From contig JAMAHW010000096.1 of the NCBI GenBank assembly GCA_023627715.1, positions 62,001 through 126,000 on the forward strand: a stretch of DNA of 64,000 nucleotides, written 5' to 3'. The position numbers and the translations under genes are program-made. The notes beneath the pieces were generated by a model. It was not told where the DNA came from. It worked only from the letters and a program-made list of their open reading frames with translations, and made no database searches. Numbering within the stretch: the stretch's first letter is position 1; the number at the start of each line of letters is the position of its first letter. Origin of the DNA: Periconia sp. R9002 (taxonomy: Eukaryota > Ascomycota > Dothideomycetes > Pleosporales > Periconiaceae). Of the stretch, positions 55,209-64,000 are shown piece after piece.

Positions 55209-57373
55209 CGGGTTTCTGTGAGAACTGGGGAATCAAGCACTTGGAGGGGACGAAGCAATGTTAAGCTTTCAGGTGCGTGACGCTTATATTATAGACCAAG
55301 CAATGAGGCGCTCCCAGTAGCCTAACTAGGAGTACATGGGGCGGGCCAATATCTTCATGGCTTTGATATTCTAGTCTACTTTAGGAAGCTGGCAACGGTA
55401 AGCTAGGCCGAAACAGTCAGGTGCTGTTCCTTCGCGCTACGCCGGCCTAAGTATTTGCGCGATGCCATCAAACGCAGATTGGCCTGTATAGTATGTTGCA
55501 GAACGCTTATCGGACCTCGGAACAGAGATGGGGCTGAATTTTATGTATCTATATAGGCGTAAGTTATATCGGAGTTATGGAACCTCCAATAGGCCACCTA
55601 TAATGTGTTTACAGGCAATGTTTGGTTTTATGGTTTTAATGACGGAATACGATTCTCTCGCAAGATGTAGTCAACGTAATTTCCATTGGAATGCCAGTGT
55701 CTTACCAATTCTGGTATGAAAGCATCTATTCACTCTGGGATTCCGAGAACTATCCACTGGTAACCTGACCAGTGCTTTTTGCTCCACTTTCCCGCAGCGG
55801 GAACATTAAATCCCAATACTCTCATCAGTCTTTCAGGTGTGGGCAGCAGATGTCGGCGCAACGTTTATTGATGCAAGCGGCTAGATGAACGTGTTTAACA
55901 CGTGAACGCAGTTATTCACTTTATTTAGAATAGCCGTTTTGGTTCGTAATAACACAGCTTGCTGGATAGTTGTCTGAGTTGCGTTTCTATTAATCTAGCT
56001 ATATTACTTGAGATTTGATATTCGTGAGCAGAACCACTTTTTCCTATTTCCTTGCCCTGGTGGATTAGATGTATGAGGTTTTAAGGATTGACCGGTCATT
56101 CTACCCGGGCAAGTGACGACGCATTTGTTAGCAATTTGTATACTAGTATATCAGGATGACTTTCAGAGTTGTTGTATGTTTGAATTAGATGAACATAGCA
56201 TTGGAACCTCACGTATTAACAGCATTGATGTCGACGCCGACACTGTCGGAAATGTACAACAGCAATAATAGACAATGTATGCCTCGCCAATATTCGAATA
56301 TTGGCAATGGATTGCTATTGAACATTGTTATTGTATCAATGAAAACTGCAGTATCTGAATATCTAGGGATAATGCCCTATGGTGGTAATCGCCTATCTTA
56401 TCCAGAGAGTTCAAAACTAGCTTTGGGCAATCATGTCGAAAACGGGAGCTGGAAAAAACGATCAGGCGCAGAAGGGGTTTTGCAAGATTGCTGTATTCCC
56501 CATTCAACATCCTCGATGAGCTTTTTGGTATCACTAGGCCAACTATATAATCGAAAACTTGACAACACCGTATGTAAAGCTGGTATCTATCTAGCAAAAA
56601 TTATCCTCACTCGCCTCAGTCTCGCTCTCGAATATTATCCACCCTTAAAAAAGCGTATATGATAATATGAGGGTATAACTTTCATGATCACCTCCATCTC
56701 TACCCTTCAAGGTCACCAACAAGTCTCTGTTCGGGGCATCTTCCAACTACACGATTACCCCAATCACTTTCAGCATCGCCGCCATTTTCTCAACCTCCGC
56801 TTACGAATAGACTTGAATCGAAGCGCCCAGAGACTGCTTTGATCCTTTCTGCGCGTCCATACGTAGAGATTGCCACTATAGCTGCTGAGCCAGATTGCAG
56901 AATCGTTAGATTTGGCGATTTGTAGGCCGCGATCTTGGAGGAATGTGCTGATCCCTACAACGTCGAGCATTGATAGCGCAAATGGGTTAGTTTCGTCAGG
57001 CAGATCTAGGTTGAGGCATTGATGTTGCTTCTTTGGCACCATGATGCGATGGATTCTTGGTTCGGACTAATGGCCTGAATATCGGGAACGGTTTGGCCTG
57101 TGTTGACGGGGGCGATGATCTGGTTAGCAGCTCTTCGTTACGTTGAAGCGTACAGTTTTCAATTGATGTAGCCATGACTGTTTTGTAGAAAATCCACTCT
57201 TCGGAATCATAATAATCCAATCCAGGTACGTACGTACCCGGGTCACAAGCAAAACAGATGAAGCTAGCATTCCCGCTAGCTTAAAGCAGAACGGCTGTTG
57301 GTAACACTGAGTAGCAGAGAGAAGAATAATGGAAATTTATGCAGATGAAATTAAGAATTGAACTAGATCCTTA

Positions 57374-57403
57374 CAGAGTATTGCTACCCTGGGTATCGAC
57401 ACA
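57374..57403 (-). repeat. isolated copy of the MITE terminal arm, right-end orientation
   Basis: Read on the minus strand: TGTGT, then CGATACCCAGGGTAGCAATA, then CTCTG. It matches the other copies over about 30 bp with no mismatch in the core. Orientation is opposite to the copy at 45391. Confidence 0.65.
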
Positions 57404-59482
57404 AATATATGCAGATAATTGGCCAAGTGCGGCTGGGTGAGTGAGGAATGCGGCTATGAGATACTAGTTCAACAGCCCTGTTGTCGCCGCCGTAAACCTT
57501 TGGCCCAGCACACTGGGGAGATATTGTATTTGAAGTTGGACTAAGACTAAAGAATTCCACGCTTTACTCGCGCAACATGCCAGCGCTTGCAAATACCTAT
57601 GTAAGAGCGGCCTTGGAAATAAGAGCACCTACTTCCGTGATTTATCTGCGACTACTTCCACGTCCGGGCTTAATTTCCTATATCTCAATATGGTCCATCA
57701 CCCAACCACCCGTGGACCAATGAACAAGATGATGGGCTTTTCTACGAATTTTCCCTGATTCAAATTTTCCTGTCCGAATGAAATATTCTCTTCGCAGCCC
57801 TCGCCTCGGAATTCCGAATGGGAAGGAAATTGGCCGTTTTAGTAATATTGAAGCTATGGAATCGTCAGCATTGTGCGCGTCCAATATCTTCTTTCCGCTA
57901 ACTTTTCTTATTTCCTATCCACATTTGGTTTTCTTCCTCCATCACGTGGTGGAGTTTCAGTGCTAGCGGTACTCGTAGAACTTGATATTGACATAGCTCC
58001 CGAGAATGGGATTGATTGAGTGGTGGAATGTTTCTTTTGCTGAAAGATTATCAAGACCTAGCTTCCTCTATCTTTTAAATATTCTCTAAACTTATCCTCA
58101 TTTTTACATCACGATTTCTGTGTCTTCCAATTTTGAGCAATCGAACATCGCTATGGAAAGCCATTATGGTTCGCAAAAACGACGAGAACACATTTGCGCT
58201 ATCCAGTACACGCTCCAATGGTGTGGTGGGGGCATCTCGGCTGCACCGCCACAGCATTCGCACATTTGCGCGGACACAGCAGGCAGCGATCAGCGTCTTA
58301 GCCTGACATAAGATTTTTCGTATCTGGTCGCATACTATCAGACTTACCTCATTAAAACTTTCACTCCTGTTTTGTAGCTACCAGATGAGTAAAATAGTCA
58401 CAAATCAGTGTAAGCCAGCCCTGGTAATAGTGTTTACCACCCTCCCTGGAAGGGGATTTAAAAACAATTCAATTGGGGTTCGTACGGCACCTCGGAAGGA
58501 CTGTCAGAGAAGGCGCCAGGTAAACGCTGCAACGAGTCAAACATTCTGCCGACAATGGTTGTGCGAACAACCAACAGGAAGTCATCGACTGAAATTCCAC
58601 CATGCCTTATCTGCAAGTATCAAGTGGCATATGAACTTCAATGCAGATAATTCTCGTGGGGTTATCGACCAATTTACCCTCAAATGATTGCATTTCCTCG
58701 CAATATGGAGGTTTGAGCAATCTCTCCCTCGTAGCGTGTTGGCCTGATTATGACATCATGTCTTGCTTGTTCCTAAAAAAGGCGAATTCGAGTCGCAACA
58801 GTTAGGATTACCTCAATTGAGAGACGATACGGGTGGATTACTTTGATAGCGTTCTTGCATGATTCACTCTGGATGGTGTCAGCGCACACCGATGACACGG
58901 GATTTAGAAATAAATGCTGTGTACTCGCTGACCGCAGGTACGTACACTGCTAGCTCTGTAGTCAGCTCAAACTAGCGACGAGAGGTTACGCGCAACGCTA
59001 GCCTGCTAAGATATCGACACTGCTAGATAGCAAGTAGTGAGGTGAAATTGTATCTCGGGCATAGAATTCACCGTTTCGTAGATTGCGAAAGCTGGGAAGC
59101 CGTTGTCTAAATCATGGAATGGAAGAGTATTTTATTTTTCACTTCAGTGTTTCCCACAGTAATGTAGACATTTGGTTAGGGTGAGGCTTGTGTGCGCATT
59201 CTGTTTTCGCCTTCATGGATATACAAACTATGTCGTTCTTAAGTGAATATTGTATACAAGTATACTCTTTGATGATCGTCTCGGCTGCCGACTGGTTCAC
59301 GTGACAACGGACCTACTTCAATGCCCGTTCATACGTGTCGGACTTATAACTCGGACTTAGTAATGACAAAATCCGCCAGGGTTTGGTATAGTGTAAGCTA
59401 TAACATCACAAACCCTCCGATTACTAGATTTTATATGGTGAAAAGACGGACCGACACCCTAGTCTGGTTGCATTTGTTCGAA

Positions 59483-59489
59483 TATATAA
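59483..59489 (+). promoter_or_regulatory. TATA box of the epimerase gene
   Basis: TATATAA about 95 nt upstream of the ATG at 59584. Confidence 0.45.
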
Positions 59490-59583
59490 GTATGCGTCGA
59501 TAAGACCTTGAAGTTTGCAAAGACAGAATATCTTCATCTACCAAACTACTTGATTATTCTTTTTGCATACAAATCTTTTCGAA

Positions 59584-60594
59584 ATGACAAAAATCCTCGT
59601 CATTGGGGCCACAGGTTACCTTGGCAAAAGATTGGCTGAAGCACTTGTCCGTCGCGGCAGAGATCAAGTGTACGGAATTGCTCGCACCAAAGCCAGAGCC
59701 GACTCCCTTGCTATTTCTGAAATCATTCCAATCTTATGCGCCGACCCTGCAAACGAACCCTCAGCGTATATAGAAACTATCCGCGATCATCACATCGACA
59801 CCGTCGTGGATGTGGGTGGAGCAAACGCTGACTCCGCGAAATTTCTAGAAGAGATCAAAAGACTGGGCAAGGAGCGATTGGATAGCTGCATGAAAGCCGG
59901 GTACCTCAAGTCGCCCAAGCTGGGCTTCATATACTGCTCCGGCACTTGGGTCCACGGGTCTGATGAGAGACCTGTGAACGATCTTGACATTGTCGGCCTT
60001 GGCGCTGTAACCCCACCCAGACGTTTGGTTGAGTGGCGGGTTGAGCTTGAGAAATCCATCCTCGCGTCGTCCGATACCCTCGATGTTGCCATCCTGCGGC
60101 CCGCGTTGATTTACGGGTACGAAGGTACAATCTGGACTCCGTTCTTCCTCCCACTCCTGGAAGCAGCTAGAAGCGGCACGTCGGATTCCGTTAAGATTCC
60201 TCTGGCTATGGGCGCCAGGCCAGGTCTTGTTCATGTTGACGATGTCGCTACTGGTTTCGAGAAGGCCATTGAAAGACTGTCATGGATAAATGGTGGCTCC
60301 GTGTACCCTGTCTTCGATCTTGTGACAAGCCAGGAAAGCATGCCTGATATCTTTGCGGCTCTAGCTTCCAGTTTGGGATACCAAGGTCGCGTTGAGCTTG
60401 TGGGGCCTGGTGATGACTTGTTCGCGGAGGCGATGAGTACAACTATGCGTGGATCATCTGCCCGCGCGAAGCAACTACTAGGTTGGGAACCAACCAGGCT
60501 GGGTGGTTATGTAGCGGATATGGACCGTTACGCTGCTGCCTTTGCATCCCAGCACAGATATGAGGTGGTGACAGCTCGATCGCGCAAGGTCTAA
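59584..60594 (+). CDS. NAD-dependent epimerase/dehydratase-like protein (atypical extended SDR)
   Basis: Single exon, 336 aa, starting at the first ATG (MTKILVIGATGYLG) with a pyrimidine-rich leader and TATA box. The GATGYLG motif at residues 8-14 is the NAD(P)-binding Rossmann turn. Further extended-SDR features: FIYCSGTWVHG, LRPALIYGYEG, LVHVDDVATGF and C-terminal RGSSARAKQLLGWEP. The usual YxxxK pair is not obvious, which places it with the atypical/NmrA-like group that may act as redox sensor or on a small-molecule substrate. Cytosolic. It stands alone in a gene-poor region. Confidence 0.88.
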   Translation: MTKILVIGATGYLGKRLAEALVRRGRDQVYGIARTKARADSLAISEIIPILCADPANEPSAYIETIRDHHIDTVVDVGGANADSAKFLEEIKRLGKERLDSCMKAGYLKSPKLGFIYCSGTWVHGSDERPVNDLDIVGLGAVTPPRRLVEWRVELEKSILASSDTLDVAILRPALIYGYEGTIWTPFFLPLLEAARSGTSDSVKIPLAMGARPGLVHVDDVATGFEKAIERLSWINGGSVYPVFDLVTSQESMPDIFAALASSLGYQGRVELVGPGDDLFAEAMSTTMRGSSARAKQLLGWEPTRLGGYVADMDRYAAAFASQHRYEVVTARSRKV

Positions 60595-62603
60595 GATAGA
60601 CTTTTAGCCACTCTGGCTAATATGGGTGGACACACGGAAGCCGGAACGATTTGGCGTATCTTGATAGCCGTGTTCTTTGATAAAGTTAGTAGCAATAAAC
60701 AAAATTATTTTCACGTTTGTGTGCTCATTAGGAAACATAGAAAGAGCACAATGTTATATGACGTTCCTTTAAACCATATGTGCATTGAAGCACTACTACA
60801 GTGCACTGATATAGAGCTTGGGAGGAGGCTCCAGTAAGACTATCCCCAAGCCATTCCGGTAAAGCCTTCTTATTGTATTCCGCGACAACATTCTTCCTAG
60901 TCTAGTAATATAGAACTTGTCGAGCAACTATTCTTGAAACTAAACTCCTTCTATCTCAAATCATCTCTGTATTTGCATATTGTAGACAAAGCAGGCCCCC
61001 GATTTCACAATGGCGAGTGGTCAAGTACGGCGAGAAATCATTTCGGATATGTCTTGAAAGACGTTCTCTGCGTTTTTTTTTTTTTTTTTTTTCCGAAGAA
61101 TGTCGCGCTACAGCGAGTTCAATTTGCCGGGGTCTTACATGTGTCACAACCCTTTCTTTATATATGTATGCAGTTAAACATGTTTATGAATTATTGTCCT
61201 AGTTCGGCTCGATATGTAATGTTAATCCTCACAGGCGGCTTAGTTACTTAACAAGCCTGCATACCAACTTTCTCAATCTTCTGTGACGCTATTATCGTAT
61301 TGCGATTCGAGACCTTGTCTGGCTTGATGAATCGTTTGGTTTTAAGATGAGTGGGCAACATAGTTCCCTTGTCATTGCTAGGAATACAAGAGGAGTCGAT
61401 GTCCATTAAGCTGAACTTGTCGCAAGTGTCGGGCTTACCACATGCAAGAACTGTAGTACAGGAAAATAACCTTTCCAATAATACCGACGCCTAGCTCCGT
61501 ACATGGCGCGAAGAATTTGCTCGAATTCCGCGATACCAAACAGATATCCTCTTAGTTCCATGACCTCATGTCGATAGACGTACCAATTTCTGGTGTTATT
61601 TGTGAGTTGGTGCACAGGTGTGTGACCTATTTTGCGGATAAAGTCTAGGCACTTGATATCGGACCAGCTTTAAAAAACAAATGCTTCTTGAATCTCGCTC
61701 TCGAGCTGAGAGAAGAAGTTGGTATCAACAGTCCAAGACAAATGGTTGAAGATGATTGAGAGTGCCGCCAAAGTTATGATCCGCCTGGGGGCTATGCGAA
61801 AGGCGATTCGGCTGTTGATTATACAGAGTAAGGGAAATGATATGAAGACTGTGTTCCTCATTATTGGACTGTTTCAGTCCTGTAACAATCCCTATCAACT
61901 GACCATATGCTGCTGGAGATTATGTGGTAAACAAGCAACCAAAATCAAATTTCTGTACTACCGCGTGATGTTATTTGATTTTGATAATTTAGATACTGCT
62001 CAGATGCCAAGAACGGTTAACGTTTGACTATCGAGAGATTTTCTTGAAACCCGGGAGGGCTCAAAGTGATGCCATTCTTTAGCACTGCCGCCATACCTAC
62101 CTCAAAATGATCATGGAAGTTTTTTTCTTGACTTACTTATGGGAAAGAGAGACACAGCTTCTTCTATGCCATAGGATATTTCGTATTCCCCGGCGGAATT
62201 TGGGGTGCGTCGCACGCATGCAGTCGGTGCAAGCTCATGGGACCACGCAATGGTTGGTGTGATCACATCACCGCCATCAGTAATTCTTCTCCTTCAAACC
62301 GAGCGCTTCAAAGACTATAGCAAGACCAATTATGTCCGTCGACGGCGCTCGATAAATCTTGTAGTGTCTGTCGCCGATGAAGAGCTCTAAATTAGTGTTA
62401 ATACTATAACTGATTTCACTAATTAATGGCGAAGAAGAAGACACTTTGATAGGCTAACCTTAGTAATAATAATCTACTTTAGATAATAGGAAATCGTTAT
62501 AAGGGCGGAATTTTAGAGTTGGGAGAGTCGATATATCTATACTACGTTTTCTTGCCCTCTCTATCGTTTTAATAAGAAGGCGTTAAAGGCTATCCTTCTG
62601 ACT
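60595..62603. other. intergenic, possible minus-strand fragments
   Basis: A run of about 20 T lies at 61073-61092. Minus frames at 61248-61861 (for example RNWYVYRHEVMELRGYLFGI and LPTHLKTKRFIKPDK) look somewhat protein-like but I cannot join them into one gene or name a family. TATA-rich low-complexity sequence at 62400-62560. Confidence 0.4.
61073..61092. repeat. poly-T homopolymer tract
   Basis: About 20 consecutive T. Confidence 0.7.
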
Positions 62604-64000
62604 TCATTTATACATTTTGCCTAAAACAAGCTTGCTACTCTCAGCAATCTCTTGCGATAATTCTAGCCTTTCCTTCCACGACTCTAGCTTTACAATGGCG
62701 CTAGTACCATCCAAATCTTCACGAATATTTGCTCGAAGAGAGTATGTGTTGGCATCTGTTATGCCGGCACTTGTACCCTCAAGCAAAGCCGACTTAGGTG
62801 ACTGGAGGAGCAAAGCCACCAACTCAATCAATGATGACCAGCTTCTGCATTGCCAACGGCGTTGAGTCGCAATAATACAATGCGTAATTACCATTATCAT
62901 GTGGAATATCACCGCAGCCGCAGCCGCAAACACGGTTCCGGTGCGAAAGCTCCAAGCGTACCCGAAATGCTGTATCTTCCAATCGACTCCGGTGAATTCA
63001 TTTGCGTTGGATCTCGCAAACGCTGGAAAGGCAACTGCCTCTTGCCCTTCGCGGTTATACTTTCCGCCTCGAAAGTTCATGTTTGCCAGATCCGTGATGA
63101 ACGCCTCGTTTGTTGAGGGGTCCCGGTAGCAAATAATTGCTGCGTCATCAGTGGGGGTGATGCGGGCCAGCATATCGACCATGTGTAGCGAAAGGGTTGT
63201 TGCAACCATCCACGGCCATTGTGTGCTCCAGTAAGCATCAAAGTGGCCGTCGACGACATAGAACCACTTCAATATATACTCGATGATAGTAAATGGTCGA
63301 TCTGTATCCTTCAGTGCGGGATTCATCTGGTTGACGTACGACAGATCGATGTGTAGCTGCTGTGTCGCTTTCATCTTGTCTTCAGATGTAACTATACTTG
63401 CTGGATCCGAGTCACTGAGAATTACGATATTGTCGGCTCGTGGATCAAACGACATCTTGGTAGGCGCCCACCTTGAATCCACCGTGCAGGCCATCAGCCC
63501 TCTGACCACTTTTGACGTCGAGTTTTGGAAGTACGGTGCGAGCTGCGGCTGCAAGAACGTCATGCCAATTAATGCACCCAGCAACGGCTGGTTGCCTGCA
63601 GAAGGCAATCCAGTCCAGTTGAATCTCACATCGATCGAATCTTTCCAGGAAGCTGTTTCTATCCTCATTCTTATCTCGTCTGGATAGCTCCCGTCGTTCG
63701 GATTCCGGATTAGCTCGTCAGTCGGGAATTTGACCTCGACAGAGGTTATGTTCGTGATGTCGTAGGGGTCGGAGCATTGCACTTGAATGAGTGGCTTCAT
63801 CAGCTCACTATTGCCCTTCAGCGACATGGTGACTGAAGGTCGACCAGATGTTGCCATGTTCAAGTTGTGACGCTGTGAAAACACCCACAGGTTGGCTAGG
63901 TCTCTTGTCAAGTCGCCCTTGGCGCTTGAGGCTACAGCATATCCAATTTCCCTGTTCTTGTGCGTACTTGAGGACAAGTAACGTGTACTCCCAGTGGTTT
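62604..64000 (-). CDS. fungal membrane protein, 5' end outside the window
   Basis: The minus frame is open from the window edge to a stop at 62604 (more than 460 residues), so the gene starts beyond 64000; the internal TTG at 63977 is not a credible start. The visible part is a long extracellular-type domain with N-glycosylation sites (DITNITSVEVKF, RFNWTGLPSAG, FQNSTSK), a segment with several Trp (YWSTQWPWMVATTLSLHMVD), then one clear transmembrane helix (TVFAAAAAVIFHMIMVITHC) and a short cytoplasmic tail with WSSLIELVALLLQSP. This tail pattern (W-x-S-x-x-E-L-x-A-L) is shared by large hypothetical membrane proteins of filamentous fungi. Function unknown. Confidence 0.75.
   Translation of the reverse strand, partial: TTGSTRYLSSSTHKNREIGYAVASSAKGDLTRDLANLWVFSQRHNLNMATSGRPSVTMSLKGNSELMKPLIQVQCSDPYDITNITSVEVKFPTDELIRNPNDGSYPDEIRMRIETASWKDSIDVRFNWTGLPSAGNQPLLGALIGMTFLQPQLAPYFQNSTSKVVRGLMACTVDSRWAPTKMSFDPRADNIVILSDSDPASIVTSEDKMKATQQLHIDLSYVNQMNPALKDTDRPFTIIEYILKWFYVVDGHFDAYWSTQWPWMVATTLSLHMVDMLARITPTDDAAIICYRDPSTNEAFITDLANMNFRGGKYNREGQEAVAFPAFARSNANEFTGVDWKIQHFGYAWSFRTGTVFAAAAAVIFHMIMVITHCIIATQRRWQCRSWSSLIELVALLLQSPKSALLEGTSAGITDANTYSLRANIREDLDGTSAIVKLESWKERLELSQEIAESSKLVLGKMYK

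Larger units (their letters stand above)
55209..59583. other. 4.4-kb gene-poor stretch
   Basis: No supported gene. A minus frame at 56770-57042 contains SAIWLSSYSGNLYVW, faintly like a WD-repeat strand, and overlaps another frame at 56996-57220 that would need a frameshift. A plus frame at 56189-56662 (157 codons) has no domain. The repeat at 57374 and the TATA box at 59483 are listed separately. Confidence 0.4.

Noticed and set aside
56189..57220. Open frames of 157, 90 and 74 codons, one with a WD-like segment
   Set aside because: They lie on different strands or frames, need a frameshift to join and show no second repeat; not enough for a gene call.

Overview
The window is genomic DNA of a filamentous ascomycete (Pezizomycotina; a leotiomycete is my guess from gene content, not proven). 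The evidence is short spliceosomal introns of about 41-75 bp with GTANGT donors, CTRAY branch sites and YAG acceptors, together with Zn2Cys6 regulators, a CFEM-domain Pth11-like receptor, rhodopsin-like integral membrane proteins, an RTA1-like protein, a sedolisin, and small secreted proteins. Many genes only become readable after splicing, so exon structures were rebuilt by hand and are given in each entry. No rRNA, tRNA or CRISPR was recognised.

Layout. 0-11 kb: a secreted protein of unknown role, a small MITE-like inverted-repeat element, an alpha/beta hydrolase, a large T5orf172-domain protein that carries an FG-repeat (nucleoporin-like) region, and a secreted GH20 hexosaminidase. 11-24 kb: a three-finger C2H2 protein, a 629-aa secreted protein with an odd first intron, a rhodopsin-like membrane protein and a STAND-N/ankyrin protein. 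24-30 kb: a SAM methyltransferase, an NDH-2/AIF-like flavoprotein and a Zn2Cys6 factor. 30-36 kb: a small secreted protein and an RTA1-like transporter, each broken by one in-frame TAG, flanking an intact secreted metallo-beta-lactamase-fold protein. 37-45 kb: a Zn2Cys6 factor, a seven-exon CFEM receptor, a gene-poor stretch with a relic, and a secreted DUF3237-like protein. 47-55 kb: a short-chain dehydrogenase head-to-head with a Zn2Cys6 factor, an unusual GC-rich island beside a decayed ankyrin gene, and a secreted sedolisin. 55-64 kb: mostly gene-poor, with an NAD-dependent epimerase and the 3' part of a membrane protein that runs off the right edge.

The genes do not form one recognisable biosynthetic cluster. 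The mix (secreted hydrolases and proteases, surface sensing, ankyrin/STAND relatives, three Zn2Cys6 regulators, relics, dispersed terminal-repeat-like motifs, long gene-poor gaps) looks like an accessory, environment-facing region that is turning over. The most unusual items are the T5orf172/FG-repeat fusion, a 36-bp-class motif found as both ends of a small element at 2.5 kb and again, inverted, at 45.4 and 57.4 kb, an SDR whose catalytic tyrosine is a histidine, and two genes each disrupted by a single TAG in a CpA-to-TpA context.
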